The position numbers were made by a program, and so were the translations under genes. This document shows positions 5,249 to 5,674 of a stretch of DNA of 5,674 nucleotides, one piece after another. The notes below the pieces were generated by a model. That model did no database searches and was not told where the DNA came from. It worked only from the letters and a program-made list of their open reading frames with translations. Numbering within the stretch: the stretch's first letter is position 1; the number at the start of each line of letters is the position of its first letter. This DNA is from an uncultured Gemmatimonadota bacterium (GTDB lineage: Bacteria; Gemmatimonadota; Gemmatimonadetes; Gemmatimonadales; GWC2-71-9). The stretch spans positions 1 through 5,674 of the forward strand of contig CAJVYZ010000213.1 in NCBI GenBank assembly GCA_913009915.1, given 5' to 3'.

Positions 5249-5587
5249 GTGTCCTCAAGGCTCAGTCGAACACTCTTCGGCCGGAAGTTCCAGAACCCTG
5301 TGCTCCTTGCCGCGGGGACCGCAGGCTTTGGCAACGAGATCGCCGGCGTCACCGACGTGACCCGTCTCGGGGGACTGGTCACCAAGTCGATCTCTCTCCG
5401 TCCCCGCGCCGGCAACCGGTCCCCCCGGGTCGCTGAATTCCGTGGGGGGATGCTCAATTCGGTGGGGTTGGCCAATCCGGGGGTCGCTCGGGTCGCAGCA
5501 GATGACCTCCCCCGGCTACTGCGCCTGGCTCCCCCGGCCCAGGTTCTGGTGAGCATCATAGGCTTCCAGCTTGATGAGTACGCCGCC
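5249..5587 (+). CDS. pyrD: Dihydroorotate dehydrogenase, class 1B catalytic subunit (partial, 3' end missing)
   Basis: This flavoenzyme oxidises dihydroorotate to orotate, the fourth step of de novo pyrimidine synthesis. Only 113 of about 300 residues are present, because genomic sequence ends at 5587. What is visible is the N-terminal FMN barrel: FQNPVLLAAGTAGFGNE (14-30), the conserved Lys46 in GGLVTKSISLRPRAGN, and GGMLNSVGLANPG (66-78) with Asn70 in the substrate-binding region. The NSVGLANPG form favours the NAD-linked PyrDB type, which pairs with an electron-transfer subunit, PyrK; no pyrK lies upstream, so it would have to be downstream or elsewhere. I chose the GTG at 5249, 1 nt after the lipoprotein stop, as it gives the usual short lead-in to NPV. 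The ATG at 5213 would add 12 residues and overlap the previous gene by 35 nt. Codons after 5587 are adapter. Confidence 0.9.
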
Positions 5588-5645
5588 AGATCGGAAGAGC
5601 GTCGTGTAGGGAAAGAGTGTAGATCTCGGTGGTCGCCGTATCATT
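5588..5645 (-). other. Illumina TruSeq universal (P5-side) adapter, reverse complement
   Basis: These 58 bases are the full reverse complement of the TruSeq universal adapter, beginning AGATCGGAAGAGCGTCGTGT and ending in the P5 flow-cell sequence. They are not genomic. In the pyrD frame they encode RSEERRVGKECRSRWSPYH, a tail found on many database proteins as contamination. Confidence 0.98.
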
Positions 5646-5674
5646 AAAAAAACACACCCCCCCCCCCACCCCCC
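5646..5674. other. Read-off sequence beyond the adapter
   Basis: Seven A, then CACA, then C-runs of 11 and 6. This is what sequencers call after running past the end of a library molecule. It carries no biological information. Confidence 0.93.

Noticed and set aside
4423..5559. A 378-codon minus-strand open frame opposite the lipoprotein and pyrD
   Set aside because: It crosses two well-supported plus-strand genes, has no family motifs, and is typical of antisense frames in GC-rich DNA.
5657..5674. Terminal C-rich repeat as a biological feature, such as a telomere-like or phase-variable tract
   Set aside because: It follows complete adapter plus a polyA stretch, so it is read-off noise.
1..5674. 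A novel defence system, mobile element or CRISPR array
   Set aside because: There is no transposase, integrase, direct-repeat array, toxin-antitoxin pair or defence-type domain; the tRNA is intact with no duplicated 3' end that would mark an attachment site.

Overview
The window is one short-read contig whose two ends are sequencing adapter, not biology. Positions 1-28 match the Illumina TruSeq P7-side (read 2) adapter, and 5588-5645 match the reverse complement of the TruSeq universal P5 adapter, followed by A-rich and C-rich read-off sequence to 5674. Genuine DNA is therefore about 29-5587. It is GC-rich, densely packed and uses many GTG starts. The lipoprotein with a Lys/Arg-rich signal peptide and lipobox suggests a diderm bacterium. 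The gene set and style (Rrf2 regulator, MoeB-rhodanese fusion, smpB followed by a cell-wall amidase and a TPR lipoprotein) recall Gemmatimonadota or a similar environmental phylum. That placement is an impression from memory, not a demonstrated result.

Layout. (1) 135-631: an Rrf2-family Fe-S-type regulator on the + strand. Its likely promoter is covered by two short dyads, and the predicted transcription start falls on the ATG. (2) 656-1898: a candidate terminator or attenuator hairpin, then a MoeB/ThiF-type E1-like adenylyltransferase fused to a C-terminal rhodanese domain, also on +. (3) 1929-2126: an intergenic region holding a strong hairpin, tRNA-Leu(CAG) on the minus strand, and apparently back-to-back promoters for the tRNA (-) and smpB (+). 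(4) 2142-5587: a tightly packed + strand cluster of smpB, a zinc-dependent N-acetylmuramoyl-L-alanine amidase with an N-terminal copper-amine-oxidase-N-like domain, a TPR-like lipoprotein, and the first 113 codons of a class 1B dihydroorotate dehydrogenase cut off by the contig end. The junctions are a 1-nt overlap, a 4-nt overlap and a 1-nt gap, so the cluster is probably one translationally coupled operon.

How the parts may work together. The Rrf2 protein carries three cysteines suited to an Fe-S cluster and sits just ahead of a sulfur-carrier-activating enzyme, so Fe-S or sulfur status may control sulfur transfer to a MoaD/ThiS-like carrier encoded elsewhere. The second cluster mixes ribosome rescue (SmpB), cell-wall cleavage (amidase), an envelope lipoprotein and pyrimidine synthesis (PyrD). 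It looks like a housekeeping operon rather than a single pathway.

I see no defence system, mobile element, CRISPR array or clearly novel system. The points most worth checking are the adapter ends, the dyads over the Rrf2 promoter, and two long poly-C tracts near the 5' ends of two genes.
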